In this document: positions 6,801 to 13,836 of the stretch, piece after piece
Layout of the letters: every line of letters begins with the position of its first letter
Numbering within the stretch: position 1 is the stretch's first letter
NCBI RefSeq assembly: GCF_014647975.1
Contig: NZ_BMQF01000038.1
Coordinates: 1-33,950 of the forward strand
DNA from: Streptomyces fumigatiscleroticus
Lineage (GTDB): Bacteria > Actinomycetota > Actinomycetes > Streptomycetales > Streptomycetaceae
Length of the DNA stretch: 33,950 nucleotides
Reading direction: 5' to 3'
The notes under the pieces: generated by a model
Told to the model about the DNA's origin: nothing
Seen by the model: the letters and a program-made list of their open reading frames with translations, nothing else
The model's database searches: none
Made by a program: the position numbers and the translations under genes

Positions 6801-8930
6801 CCCGAGACAAGCGACGACCTCGACGAGCGGACCCTGATCGTCATGGACGGCATGGACGGCATGGACGGTTCGGACGGCGTGGACGGTCCGGACGGCGTGG
6901 ACGGCTCGGACGGTGCCTGGCACGACGAGCGGTGGCGGGAGCACGCGGAACGCACCGGCGGACCCAAGGTCGTGTTCACCTCGCGGCTCGTCCCGGCCGA
7001 CCCGCCCCGCGATCTGCGGATCGAGCCGGTCCACCCGCTCTCGTCGGAGGAGTCCGGGCTGCTCGCCCGCGAAGTCACCGAAGTGGACGCCGCCCTGGTG
7101 TGCGACGGTGAGAGGCACCCCCTGCTGCTGGCCGGGCGGACCGGCCACCGGAACCTGATCGCCGCCTGGACGCAGGACGCGGCCGCCTCCTTGCCGCAGG
7201 AGGTCCGGATCCTGTTCCGGTTCCTGTGTGCGCTGGAAGAGGCGGACCGTGAGGCGGGACCCATCGTCACCTCCGTCTGGGAGGACGTGTGGGGGGCGTT
7301 CGGCGGGCAGGGTGAGGCGCCCGACGTGAATCCCGCGCTCGATGCCCTGGCCCGCTCCGGCCTGGCGGAGGTCGTCCGCGAGCCGGCCGTCGACAACGCC
7401 CTCCGCTCCGTCCTGTTGCACCCGATCACGGTCGAGGCCGGCCGCCGTCTGCTCACCGGCGAGGAGTACACGGCGGTGACCGAGGTCGCCGCCGAGTTCT
7501 GGTGGTTCTGCCTCCGGAGAAGCCGCCGCGAGAACAGCCACATGGCCGTCTTCGACGCCGGACATGCCGTCCCGCACCTGCTGGCCCTCGAGCGCCCGCG
7601 CGAGGCGCTCGAAGCGCTCCACGTGATCACTGGACGTGACATGTCGGCCGGAACAGTGAACACCGTCCACACATACCTCGCCGAGCTGGACGAGCTGGCA
7701 CGGGGCACCGACGTCGAGCAGGACGTCCACAAGCTCCGGACCGACCTGCTGATCCGGAGCCGTAACGTCTCGATCGAGGCAGAACTGCGGACGTCCTTCG
7801 ACGACGCGGTCAAGGCCGAGGACTTCCAGGCCGCGGCGCTCACCGGCAGCCAACTGACCAATGTGCTGATGGTGATGGGACACGCGGAGGAGGCGCTGCG
7901 AGTCGCCGGACGGGCGCAGGAGTACGCACGTCGCGCCGGGCGGGATCCGTGGCGGCGGCTGACCGCGGAGTTGCAGGTGGTGCAGGCGCTGGTGGCCGTG
8001 GGACGCCACGAGGAGGCCCTTCCGCGCGTGCGCCGGCTGGCGCGCCGGCTGAGGAAGCTGGGCGAGGACGACTCCGGGGAACACGACTCCTGGCACGTCC
8101 TGGAGGTCCTGCTGAACGCGGGCCTGCGGGCGGCGGTGAAGCTGCGCCGGTGGGAGGAGGCCCTGGAGTTCGGCGACGGCATCCTCATGAGCATGGCGCG
8201 GCGCGGCGCACCCGAACTGGAGATCGCCCAGACCCAGTACAACAACGCGTTCCTGCTGCGCGAATTCGGCCAGCCGGCCCGTGCCCGCGAGGTCCTGCGC
8301 CGCTGCCAGGTCGTCTTCGAGCGGGAACGGGACCGTGCCCGGCTCGCCGCCGTCCGGCAGTCGCTGGCGGAGCTCGAGGCACGAGAGGGCCGCTACACCG
8401 AGGCGGCGGAGCTGCTCCGGGACACCCTGCGCCTGCTCTACGACGTCCGGGACGCCCTCGACCCGGCGGCGATCAGGGACGCCCACGCGACCCTGGCGGC
8501 GCATCTGACCAACGGCGGCACGATCGGCGCCGAGGCGTTCCACCAGCTGCTCGCCGTGTCGATCATCGACGGGCTGACCGGCTCGCCCCGGCTCGAGGAC
8601 ACCCTCGACCGGCTGCGCTGGGCGGCGACTCGCTACGACATCCTGCCCACTTCGTTGGACGACCTCGTCGAGGCGGTCGACGCCGTGCCGGGGGTGCGCT
8701 TCGCGGCACTGCTCGCCGTACTGCCCGGCGGGAGGACAGCCGCCGAGCAGGTCCTGACAGAGCTCCGCCCGGTGGTGCGCCACGCGGCCCAGGTCCTGCT
8801 GTTCGACCTCCTCGAAACGGCCGGGTTCTCAGTGGGGACCATCGATCCGGACGCCGGCCAGGAGGAGCGAGGGCTAGCCGGACGTCTCGTCGCCCGGTTC
8901 GGCCCCCTCGTCCGGAGGAGGAGGCGGTGA
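3900..8930 (+). CDS. TPR - CHAT protease - NB-ARC - TPR multidomain protein with truncated N-terminal NB-ARC
   Basis: A 1,676-residue cytosolic protein. Residues 1-205 resemble only the back half (helical and winged-helix parts) of an NB-ARC/STAND ATPase: SWTRQESLAYL, then ELADSPPALRLA, then MHSVVQAAARTL, with no P-loop. TPR repeats follow (about 235-470). The CHAT caspase-like domain (about 500-895) has its catalytic pair visible as His744 in HLAGHG and Cys786 in LSWCGSG. A complete NB-ARC follows (about 905-1170) with P-loop GMPGIGKTT (Lys942) and Walker B LIVMDG (Asp983). A second TPR region occupies about 1280-1560. The family behaves like a nucleotide-gated protease: TPRs sense, the NB-ARC switches, CHAT cleaves a partner. 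The target is unknown. No ribosome-binding site precedes the ATG, which fits loss of an original 5' end. It converges with and overlaps the small gene at 8874-9050 by 57 nt. Confidence 0.85.
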   Translation: MRDDVAVGLVPSWTRQESLAYLAPVTGILDLPDAEALAAELADSPPALRLARACVERHRLPLGDYLRRVREGPKPPNRLLTRIVHRDRATSAVTRATMTAQVRPVAAALSAVKGELLARPGAYELMSLLAFLAPARLDPRLLFGRDTDPSSLPPPLRDPDVRAMAGAALAEYAVIRIAPDGSELRMHSVVQAAARTLVERPLWAGAALALCAEALDEIDLPSDTDRLAPHAEHAVAHARGREGLRPLCARVLRDLGMAASRRGRTEQAAQLLKDSLDISLAIRHGDRGDLAEAYYQYGQALADNGEPAAGRARIDHAIALATAVRGPDHPAVARYRHTLSTVLRRLGEPAAGKAQLLAALEIAGRRLAADSPDLAVGRQSLGVFLHEEGDLLGARREMEQALAQLLTSVGENDHRVTACRSTLSGVLRDLGELEEARNQLAAAVAAGEIIDGPAHPHVVADRAALERVERELGGRAGEEEPSAVEETPFPPVDPSHLILSADGISDGAAPVEWTWRLTRADGTVLAEHEVRLDPADASFVAFSDLHAWLRWRTSPDRRRSDELRLMDGLGRWAGTEVLGAVGAILGEDRAEPAVVRVQVPKNASWLLDRPWELARPGDGVPLAERPVSLVFETAAATATAAATATAAARATEGTAANKATEATAAAKRTSAVALRILAVFSLPSGADALALRRELMALERIVEEVSDGGRAIELHVLHYGVTRERLRERLLDPDGWDIVHLAGHGRPGELFTDDGHGRIETMTADEMAGMLSPSTRRLKLMVLSWCGSGGDAKADWDDEGDTKPAPALPIRLASAMSCAILAMRYPLADEFAVEFTREFYLRLLNGGVASTAVREAMTDLRRRSDAAGQAWRPLWSVTPVLLSAGTADLIPVAPPPGPGPGAPDLRGELPERPEVFVGRAALVSRLAATGPVLLTGMPGIGKTTTALEFAHAYADTYDRILWCEGVVPETSDDLDERTLIVMDGMDGMDGSDGVDGPDGVDGSDGAWHDERWREHAERTGGPKVVFTSRLVPADPPRDLRIEPVHPLSSEESGLLAREVTEVDAALVCDGERHPLLLAGRTGHRNLIAAWTQDAAASLPQEVRILFRFLCALEEADREAGPIVTSVWEDVWGAFGGQGEAPDVNPALDALARSGLAEVVREPAVDNALRSVLLHPITVEAGRRLLTGEEYTAVTEVAAEFWWFCLRRSRRENSHMAVFDAGHAVPHLLALERPREALEALHVITGRDMSAGTVNTVHTYLAELDELARGTDVEQDVHKLRTDLLIRSRNVSIEAELRTSFDDAVKAEDFQAAALTGSQLTNVLMVMGHAEEALRVAGRAQEYARRAGRDPWRRLTAELQVVQALVAVGRHEEALPRVRRLARRLRKLGEDDSGEHDSWHVLEVLLNAGLRAAVKLRRWEEALEFGDGILMSMARRGAPELEIAQTQYNNAFLLREFGQPARAREVLRRCQVVFERERDRARLAAVRQSLAELEAREGRYTEAAELLRDTLRLLYDVRDALDPAAIRDAHATLAAHLTNGGTIGAEAFHQLLAVSIIDGLTGSPRLEDTLDRLRWAATRYDILPTSLDDLVEAVDAVPGVRFAALLAVLPGGRTAAEQVLTELRPVVRHAAQVLLFDLLETAGFSVGTIDPDAGQEERGLAGRLVARFGPLVRRRRR
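5806..5905 (+). repeat. In-frame 18-bp Ala/Thr-coding repeats in the CHAT gene
   Basis: About three copies of an 18-bp unit (ACGGCGACCGCGGCGGCC and variants), followed by more diverged Ala/Thr/Lys codons. It encodes a low-complexity linker inside the CHAT region, roughly residues 636-668. All changes keep the frame. Confidence 0.8.
6843..6914 (+). repeat. Eight tandem 9-bp units (NNGGACGGN) at the Walker B site
   Basis: Eight consecutive 9-bp units encode x-Asp-Gly triplets, with x = Met, Met, Met, Ser, Val, Pro, Val, Ser. The first unit supplies the Walker B aspartate (Asp983). The array inserts about 22 residues of Asp-Gly repeats directly after the Walker B strand of the NB-ARC domain, where the family normally has a short loop. 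Confidence 0.85.
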
Positions 8931-9050
8931 CCGGCGGACCGGGCGCCTGGGCGGCAGCGGCTTGCGCATCGGAGCCGCCTGATAGCCACGGTCCGGGCCG
9001 GCGTCCCAGTCGGGCTCCCAGTCCTCGGGAAGATCGTCAGGCCGGGTCAT
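8874..9050 (-). CDS. Small acidic/proline-rich protein downstream of DUF6338 gene
   Basis: A 58-residue product starting MTRPDDLPEDWEPDWD and ending in a Pro/Arg-rich tail with a PPPPP run. I recognise no domain. The acidic front and basic Pro-rich middle suggest a disordered adaptor-like peptide. The ATG at 9050 is preferred over the ATG at 9056 because GAGGAGG abuts the latter directly but lies 6 nt before the former. It overlaps the end of the DUF6338 gene by 14 nt, so the pair is probably coupled and may act together. Its 3' end overlaps the 3' end of the opposing CHAT gene by 57 nt. Confidence 0.55.
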   Translation of the reverse strand: MTRPDDLPEDWEPDWDAGPDRGYQAAPMRKPLPPRRPVRRSPPPPPDEGAEPGDETSG

Positions 9051-9726
9051 CGACATCCTCCTCGCCGCTTCTGCCGTCGAAGAACTCGATCGACACGATG
9101 GAACTTCCGTTCAGCCAGATGCCCTTGGTGCCCGGATAGGGCTCGGCGAACCAGTCGTCCTCGGCCGTCCACTGCTGTTGCAGGTACAGGTCACGGTGGG
9201 CGGGGTCGGACGAGGCGAACGACTGGTCGGCGAAGAGCCCGTGCACGGTCCGGCCCTCGGCGAGCCCGACCCGGACGTAGGCCGGGAAACCCCGGCTGAA
9301 GACCCAGTCCCAGGCCTCGGAGATCCTGGTCACCGAGGACAGGCCGACGCGGACCAGCAGCCGGTGCAGCCAGGCGGGGCGGCGCAGATCGGAGAGGAAC
9401 GACAGCCCGGCTCCCAGGGCCACCGGGACGACCAGCAGGACCATCACCGTCCATGCCGCGATCTGACCGACGTACCGTCCCGGACCGTGCCTGACGATGG
9501 CGGCGGCGAGCGGGGCCGTCCACCACAACATTATGAGGTGCACCACCATGGATCCGCCGGCCACCTTGGCGACGAACGCCCGTTCGCTGACGGCCGGGCC
9601 GTGCCGTCCGCGGTCCATGGTCGTGCCCAGCAGATAGCCCGGCATGAGGAACAGGACGGTCGAGCCGATTCCGGTCAGCAGGAATGCGATCACGTTCTTG
9701 GCCAGTTCGACCGTCTCCGCTGCCAT
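9037..9726 (-). CDS. DUF6338 family membrane protein
   Basis: A 229-residue protein with three predicted membrane segments: about residues 9-33, 53-80 and 88-113. A cytosolic C-terminal part carries the family pattern EAWDWVFSRG, then YVRVGLAEGRTVHGLF, then SFASSDPAHRDLYL. These match DUF6338, a family of small membrane proteins of unknown function widespread in Streptomyces. The start is set by GGAGGAGGGCC immediately before the ATG at 9726; an upstream GTG-type start would add a basic nine-residue extension and lacks a ribosome-binding site. The neighbouring small gene at 8874-9050 overlaps it and is likely part of the same transcript. Confidence 0.75.
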   Translation of the reverse strand: MAAETVELAKNVIAFLLTGIGSTVLFLMPGYLLGTTMDRGRHGPAVSERAFVAKVAGGSMVVHLIMLWWTAPLAAAIVRHGPGRYVGQIAAWTVMVLLVVPVALGAGLSFLSDLRRPAWLHRLLVRVGLSSVTRISEAWDWVFSRGFPAYVRVGLAEGRTVHGLFADQSFASSDPAHRDLYLQQQWTAEDDWFAEPYPGTKGIWLNGSSIVSIEFFDGRSGEEDVDDPA

Positions 9727-10319
9727 GGCCCTCCTCCGCGTGGGCTCCCGCACGACCAGGGTCTCAGCGCGGCCGCCTTCCCGTACAGAAGTCGGTGACT
9801 TGCCGATGCGGGCCGGGAATCGGGACGGGTGCGTCCCGCGGTCCGCAAGCCTCTTCCCTCACCCGAGGCGACGCGTCCGCCGACCCGACGGAGATCACCG
9901 ACGGCATCCGCACGCCGCAGCCGCTCATACGAGCACCAGGACCACACTCTCCGCCTCCCCCGTCGGCCGGCCCGCACACCGGGCACGTACCCTCGCGGCG
10001 CCGTCGGCGTCTCGGCTGGTACGGCCATCGCGAAACGGCCAAACTCGGCGGTAAGCAGCATATTGCGGCCAGATGAAGCCGCATGTGGCGGCGGCTCCGC
10101 CGACACCGTCCCGCTCGGTGCCCGGCAACCGGATTCCAGACATCGATCTTCGCCCTGCTGACAACCCCTCACCCGGCTGAAACGATCGTTCCGCGCTCGA
10201 GCGACCTTCCATCGTTTCGGCGGGCGACGACGGCAGGCGAGGACGCTGCCGTCGTCGCCCGCCTGCCGTCCCGTCGGCCGTCCGTTCCCGGACGCCCGGC
10301 GAGAGGAGCTGTCACCCTG
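9727..10319. other. 593-base non-coding leader/intergenic region before the M4 protease gene
   Basis: No credible gene on either strand. It contains the palindrome AACGATCGTT at 10181-10190, the strong leader hairpins listed separately at 10221-10270, and a small GTCCG-TTCC-CGGAC hairpin at 10280-10293. Promoters for both divergent genes (DUF6338 at 9726 and the M4 protease at 10320) must lie here, but no clear -35/-10 pair stands out. Confidence 0.5.
10221..10270 (+). promoter_or_regulatory. Two mutually exclusive hairpins in the M4 protease leader
   Basis: Stem A is a perfect 16-bp inverted repeat (10221-10236 with 10246-10261) around a 9-nt loop. Stem B pairs 10229-10239 with 10260-10270 (11 bp). 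Both use 10229-10236 and both extend into 10260-10261, so they cannot form together. The pair lies about 50-100 nt before the start codon. This layout resembles a conformational switch, for example attenuation or a barrier to degradation. No poly-U run follows either stem and no known riboswitch class is recognisable. Confidence 0.6.
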
Positions 10320-12845
10320 ATGAGCACGTCGCACCCTTCCCGACGCGCGCCCTCGCGCTCATGGCGGGCCCGGTCCAGCGCTGCACGGGACCGGTCCAGC
10401 GCTGCACAGGCCCGGTCCAGCGCTTCACAGGCCCGGTCCAGCGCTGCACGGGCCCGGTCCGGTGTTTCACCGGTCACGCTGACCACCGCCGCCCTCACCG
10501 CCGCCGTCTCCGTCCTGCTGGGCCTGGCCCCGGCCGCGCAGGCCGCACCTGCCGCACCCGCTACACCCGTCGCGCAGGCCACCCCGGCCGGCCCCGGCCG
10601 CGCCGCGGACTCCGCGAAGCCAGGCGGACATGTGCAGGCACACGCGCGGCCCGGCGCCCGGGCCGTGGCGCTCACCGGCGACCGGCGCGAACGGCTGCTG
10701 AGACAGGCCGACGAGGACAGCATCGCGACCGGGCGGCATCTCGGCCTCAGCAGCCGGGAGAGGCTGGTCGCCCAGGACGTCACCCAGGACGCCGACGGCA
10801 CGGTGCACACCCGCTACCGCCGTACCTACGCCGGACTGCCCGTCATCGGCGGGGACCTGATCGTGCACGAGCGCTCGACAGACCGCACGGTCACCGTCGG
10901 CGCACGGGCCCAGGACGCGTCGGCCGACCTGTCCGCCGCCCGCAGCGGGACGGCCGGTGTGCCCCGCACCGCGCTGTCGGTCCCCACGACCACGGCGAAG
11001 GTGACCGCCGCCGCGGCGGAGCGGAAGGCACTGGCCGCCGCCGGGGACCTGCACGTGACCGCGGCGCGGAGCGCCGGTTCCGCACAGCGCGTCATATGGG
11101 CGGCGGACAGCCCCCGTGTCGCCTGGGAAAACGTTATCACCGGCACCCGGGCGGACGGTACCCCGAGTCGCCTGCATGTCGTCACCGACGCCACCACGGG
11201 CGCCCGGCTGGCCGCCTACGACGACATCCAGGCCGGTGAGGGACAGAGCCAGTACAGCGGGACGGTACCGGTGGCCTCCCAGCGCGTCGCCGACGGCTAC
11301 CAGCTCCTCGACACCCAGCGCGGCGGCAACCGTACCTACGACGTCACCCAGGGCACCCGCACCCTGCTGACCGACTCCGACGACCTGTGGGGCGACGGCA
11401 CGGCCGACGATCCGCAGACCGCGGCGGTGGACGCCTCCTACGGCGCGCAGCAGACCTGGGACTTCTACCACGACCGGTTCGGCCGCAACGGCATAGCCGA
11501 CGACGGCGCGGGCGCGGTGACCAACGTGCACTACGGCACCGACTACGCCAACGCCTTCTGGGACGACCTCTGCTTCTGCATGACCTACGGCGACGGCTAC
11601 GACGGCCGGCACCCGCTGACCCAACTGGACATCGCCGCCCACGAGATGACACACGGCATCACGTCCGCGACCGCCGGGCTGCTCTACACCGGTGAGTCCG
11701 GCGGCCTGAACGAGGCGACCAGCGACATCATGGGCACCGCCGTGGAGTTCGCCGCGGACAACCCGACGGACACCCCGGACTATCTGCTCGGCGAGCTCGC
11801 GGACGTGCGCGCCACCGGCAAGCCGCTGCGCTACATGGACCAGCCCTCCAAGGACGCCTCGGCCAAGGGCACGTCACAGGACTACTGGACGACCGACACC
11901 AAGAAGCTCGACCCGCACTTCAGCTCCGGCGTCGCCAACCACTTCTTCTACCTCCTCTCCGAGGGCAGCGGAGCCCGGAGCCTGAACGGCCTCGCCTACG
12001 ACAGCCCCACCCACGACGGGCTGCCCGTCGCCGGCATCGGGCTGGAGAACGCCACCAGCGTCTGGTACCGGGCCCTGACCCGCTACATGACCAGCACCAC
12101 CGACTACGCGGGGGCCCGCACCGCCACCCTTCAGGCCGCCGCCGACCTGTTCGGCCCGACCAGCGACGCCTACGAGGCGGTCGGCAACGCCTGGGCCGCC
12201 GTCAACGTCGGTCCGCGCTACGTCAACCACATCGCCGCCGACGCTCCCTCCACCCGTGACGCCGCCGTCGGCCAGCCGGTGGACCGCACCGTCACGGCGA
12301 CCTCCACCCGGCCCGGCGCCCTCACCTACACCGCCACCGGTCTGCCCGACGGCCTCACCCTGGACGCCGCGACCGGCCGGATCTCCGGAACCCCCGTCCG
12401 CGCGGGCGACTTCACCACCACCGTCACCATCACCAACGCCGCCGCGGAACGGCTCGACCTGCCGTTCACCTGGACCGTCCTGACCTCCGGCGGTGACCAC
12501 TTCATCAATCCCGACCGCTACGACATCCCCAACTGGCGCACCGTCGAGTCACCGCTGACCGTCACCGGCCGCTCCGGCGACGCCCCCGCCGACCTGAAGG
12601 TCACGGTGGACCTGGTGCACTTCTTCATCGGCGGTCAGATCATCGAGCTCGTCGCCGAGGACGGAACCGCGCTGATGGTCAAGGACTTCGTCTGGGACAC
12701 CGGCACCGAACTCCACGCCACGTTCACCGTCGACGCCTCGGCCCTGCCCGCCGACGGCACCTGGAAGCTCCGCGTCACCGACAACACACCTGGCATCTTC
12801 ACCTTCGACCCCGGCTACCTCGACCGCTGGAGCCTGGACTTCTGA
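10320..12845 (+). CDS. Secreted M4 (thermolysin-like) metalloprotease with Ig-like and P-domains
   Basis: An 841-residue secreted zinc endopeptidase. An unusually long, repeat-rich n-region (about 1-55) precedes a hydrophobic signal core and an AQA-type cleavage site near residue 80. The FTP/PepSY propeptide region covers roughly 100-300. The catalytic domain has HEMTH (zinc ligands His441 and His445, catalytic Glu442), the third ligand Glu465 in GGLNEATSD, and a downstream GVANHFFYLL histidine. The C-terminus adds a putative Ig (He_PIG) domain around LTYTATGLPDGLTLD, which ends SGTPVRAGDFT, then a proprotein-convertase P-domain ending in RWSLDF. It should degrade extracellular protein. The ATG at 10320 has AGGAG 11 nt upstream, which is rather distant. 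A candidate terminator follows at 12877. Confidence 0.9.
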   Translation: MSTSHPSRRAPSRSWRARSSAARDRSSAAQARSSASQARSSAARARSGVSPVTLTTAALTAAVSVLLGLAPAAQAAPAAPATPVAQATPAGPGRAADSAKPGGHVQAHARPGARAVALTGDRRERLLRQADEDSIATGRHLGLSSRERLVAQDVTQDADGTVHTRYRRTYAGLPVIGGDLIVHERSTDRTVTVGARAQDASADLSAARSGTAGVPRTALSVPTTTAKVTAAAAERKALAAAGDLHVTAARSAGSAQRVIWAADSPRVAWENVITGTRADGTPSRLHVVTDATTGARLAAYDDIQAGEGQSQYSGTVPVASQRVADGYQLLDTQRGGNRTYDVTQGTRTLLTDSDDLWGDGTADDPQTAAVDASYGAQQTWDFYHDRFGRNGIADDGAGAVTNVHYGTDYANAFWDDLCFCMTYGDGYDGRHPLTQLDIAAHEMTHGITSATAGLLYTGESGGLNEATSDIMGTAVEFAADNPTDTPDYLLGELADVRATGKPLRYMDQPSKDASAKGTSQDYWTTDTKKLDPHFSSGVANHFFYLLSEGSGARSLNGLAYDSPTHDGLPVAGIGLENATSVWYRALTRYMTSTTDYAGARTATLQAAADLFGPTSDAYEAVGNAWAAVNVGPRYVNHIAADAPSTRDAAVGQPVDRTVTATSTRPGALTYTATGLPDGLTLDAATGRISGTPVRAGDFTTTVTITNAAAERLDLPFTWTVLTSGGDHFINPDRYDIPNWRTVESPLTVTGRSGDAPADLKVTVDLVHFFIGGQIIELVAEDGTALMVKDFVWDTGTELHATFTVDASALPADGTWKLRVTDNTPGIFTFDPGYLDRWSLDF
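10371..10475 (+). repeat. 21-bp tandem repeats in the signal-peptide n-region
   Basis: Four full 21-bp copies (CGGTCCAGCGCTGCACGGGAC and close variants at 10371, 10392, 10413 and 10434) plus a degenerate fifth. Each adds seven residues of the type ARSSAAR in front of the hydrophobic signal core, making the positively charged n-region several times longer than usual. Confidence 0.85.
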
Positions 12846-13143
12846 TCCGGCGGCGCACGGGGCCGACGGCTCCGTAGCGGCCCAGCTCCGCCAGGTGGGC
12901 CGCGTCCTCGTGCGGCGCGTGGCCGTATCGCCCGATGCCGTCCGGCAGCGACCCGCCCAGTGGGCCCCCGGCCAGCTCCGCCCGGCGGCGGCCTGGCCGG
13001 GGGCCCCTGTCCCCGCGCTCCCCGCCGTACATCCGGCCACGCGTCAACCCGGTCCCCGTCCATGCCCACCAGCCTGGCATCCACCACTGACAACGGGCCC
13101 TCACCGATAGTCGTCGGCGTCGGGACCTCCGGGGTTAGTTATT
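12846..13143. other. Intergenic region with possible decayed minus-strand gene
   Basis: Two minus-strand segments in different frames look coding by third-position composition. About 13080-13015 reads VVDARLVGMDGDRVDAWPDV, and about 12955-12860 includes GRYGHAPHEDAAHLAELGRY. Neither has a start with a ribosome-binding site and they need a frameshift to join, so this may be a relic. I recognise no family. The candidate terminator at 12877-12903 lies within it. Confidence 0.3.
12877..12903 (+). terminator. Candidate terminator after the M4 protease gene
   Basis: Perfect 8-bp inverted repeat GCGGCCCA / TGGGCCGC around an 11-nt loop, 31 nt after the protease stop codon. No U-tract follows, as is common for actinomycete terminators. 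It is a candidate by position and stem only. Confidence 0.4.
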
Positions 13144-13179
13144 TTGACATACCTATCTGTCTATACCTAGAATGCGGGT
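13144..13179 (+). promoter_or_regulatory. Promoter and probable operator of the marR-like gene (leaderless)
   Basis: A conspicuously AT-rich patch. TTGACA at 13144-13149 and TAGAAT at 13168-13173 are separated by 18 bp, a strong sigma-70/HrdB-type promoter. Transcription would begin about 7 nt after the -10, at the A of the ATG at 13180, so the message is probably leaderless. There is also no Shine-Dalgarno sequence. Between the hexamers are two ATACCTA direct repeats (13149 and 13163) and an imperfect dyad GACA...TGTC (13146-13161), which could bind the regulator itself. Confidence 0.7.
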
Positions 13180-13650
13180 ATGCGTCAGCACAGTGCGTCC
13201 GAACAGGACATCAGCCGGGTGGCCTCCGGGCTCGCGGCATGTCTGCCTGTGCTGTCCCGTGCCCTGGACCGGCACGTCGGTCAGGACTACCCGCGCCCCA
13301 AGCCCCCCGAGGCTCAGCTCGCCTTGCTTCGGTATGTCGAGGCCTATGACGGTGTGACGGTACGCAAGGCCGCCGACGCCTTGCTGATGAAGCCCAACAA
13401 CGTCAGCGCACTCGTGACCCAGCTCGCCGAGCAGGACCTGCTGGAACGCCGGCAGGACGCCGCCGACAAGCGGGTGGCGCACCTGCACCTGACCGCGAAG
13501 GCCAGGCGGGAGCTGGCCGCGGTGCATGAGCTGATGAGTGCCCACGTCGCGGACGTGCTGGCCACCATGACCGACGGTGATCTGAGCGCTCTCGGCGCGG
13601 CCCTGGGGTCGCTGAACGCGCTCGCCGAGCGTTTCCACCGCGACCGCTGA
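13180..13650 (+). CDS. MarR-family transcriptional regulator
   Basis: A 156-residue protein with a MarR winged helix-turn-helix: LLRYVEAYDGVTVRKAADAL, then the recognition helix region KPNNVSALVTQLAEQDLLER, then the wing with DAADKRVAHLHLT. Helices at both ends should form the dimer interface. MarR proteins usually repress themselves and a neighbouring drug pump, and release DNA on binding a phenolic or lipophilic ligand. The DHA2 efflux gene starts 186 nt downstream on the same strand, the typical arrangement. The start coincides with the predicted transcription start. The overlapping promoter repeats suggest autoregulation. Confidence 0.85.
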   Translation: MRQHSASEQDISRVASGLAACLPVLSRALDRHVGQDYPRPKPPEAQLALLRYVEAYDGVTVRKAADALLMKPNNVSALVTQLAEQDLLERRQDAADKRVAHLHLTAKARRELAAVHELMSAHVADVLATMTDGDLSALGAALGSLNALAERFHRDR

Positions 13651-13836
13651 TGACGTCTGCCGGGCCCGCGGTGGTCCGGTACGCGCGTCACTGAGGAACC
13701 GGCCGGATACCTGACGGGCCCTGCCGCTCCTCGTCCCCGTTCCGCAGCCCTGACAACGGCGGCTGCTTCCTTTTCCCGCACGGACGTCCTCCTGCCGTCC
13801 GTGCCTGTCAGCGTTCTCACGAAGGACTCAATCATC

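Noticed and set aside
9051..9056. ATG at 9056 as start of the small Pro-rich gene
   Set aside because: Its Shine-Dalgarno sequence would abut the codon with no spacing; the ATG at 9050 has the same GAGGAGG at 6 nt.
10100..10160. SAM-type riboswitch suggested by GCCCGGCAACCGG before the M4 protease gene
   Set aside because: Only the GGCAACC-like core is present; the surrounding helices of known SAM riboswitches cannot be drawn, and a protease is not a typical target.
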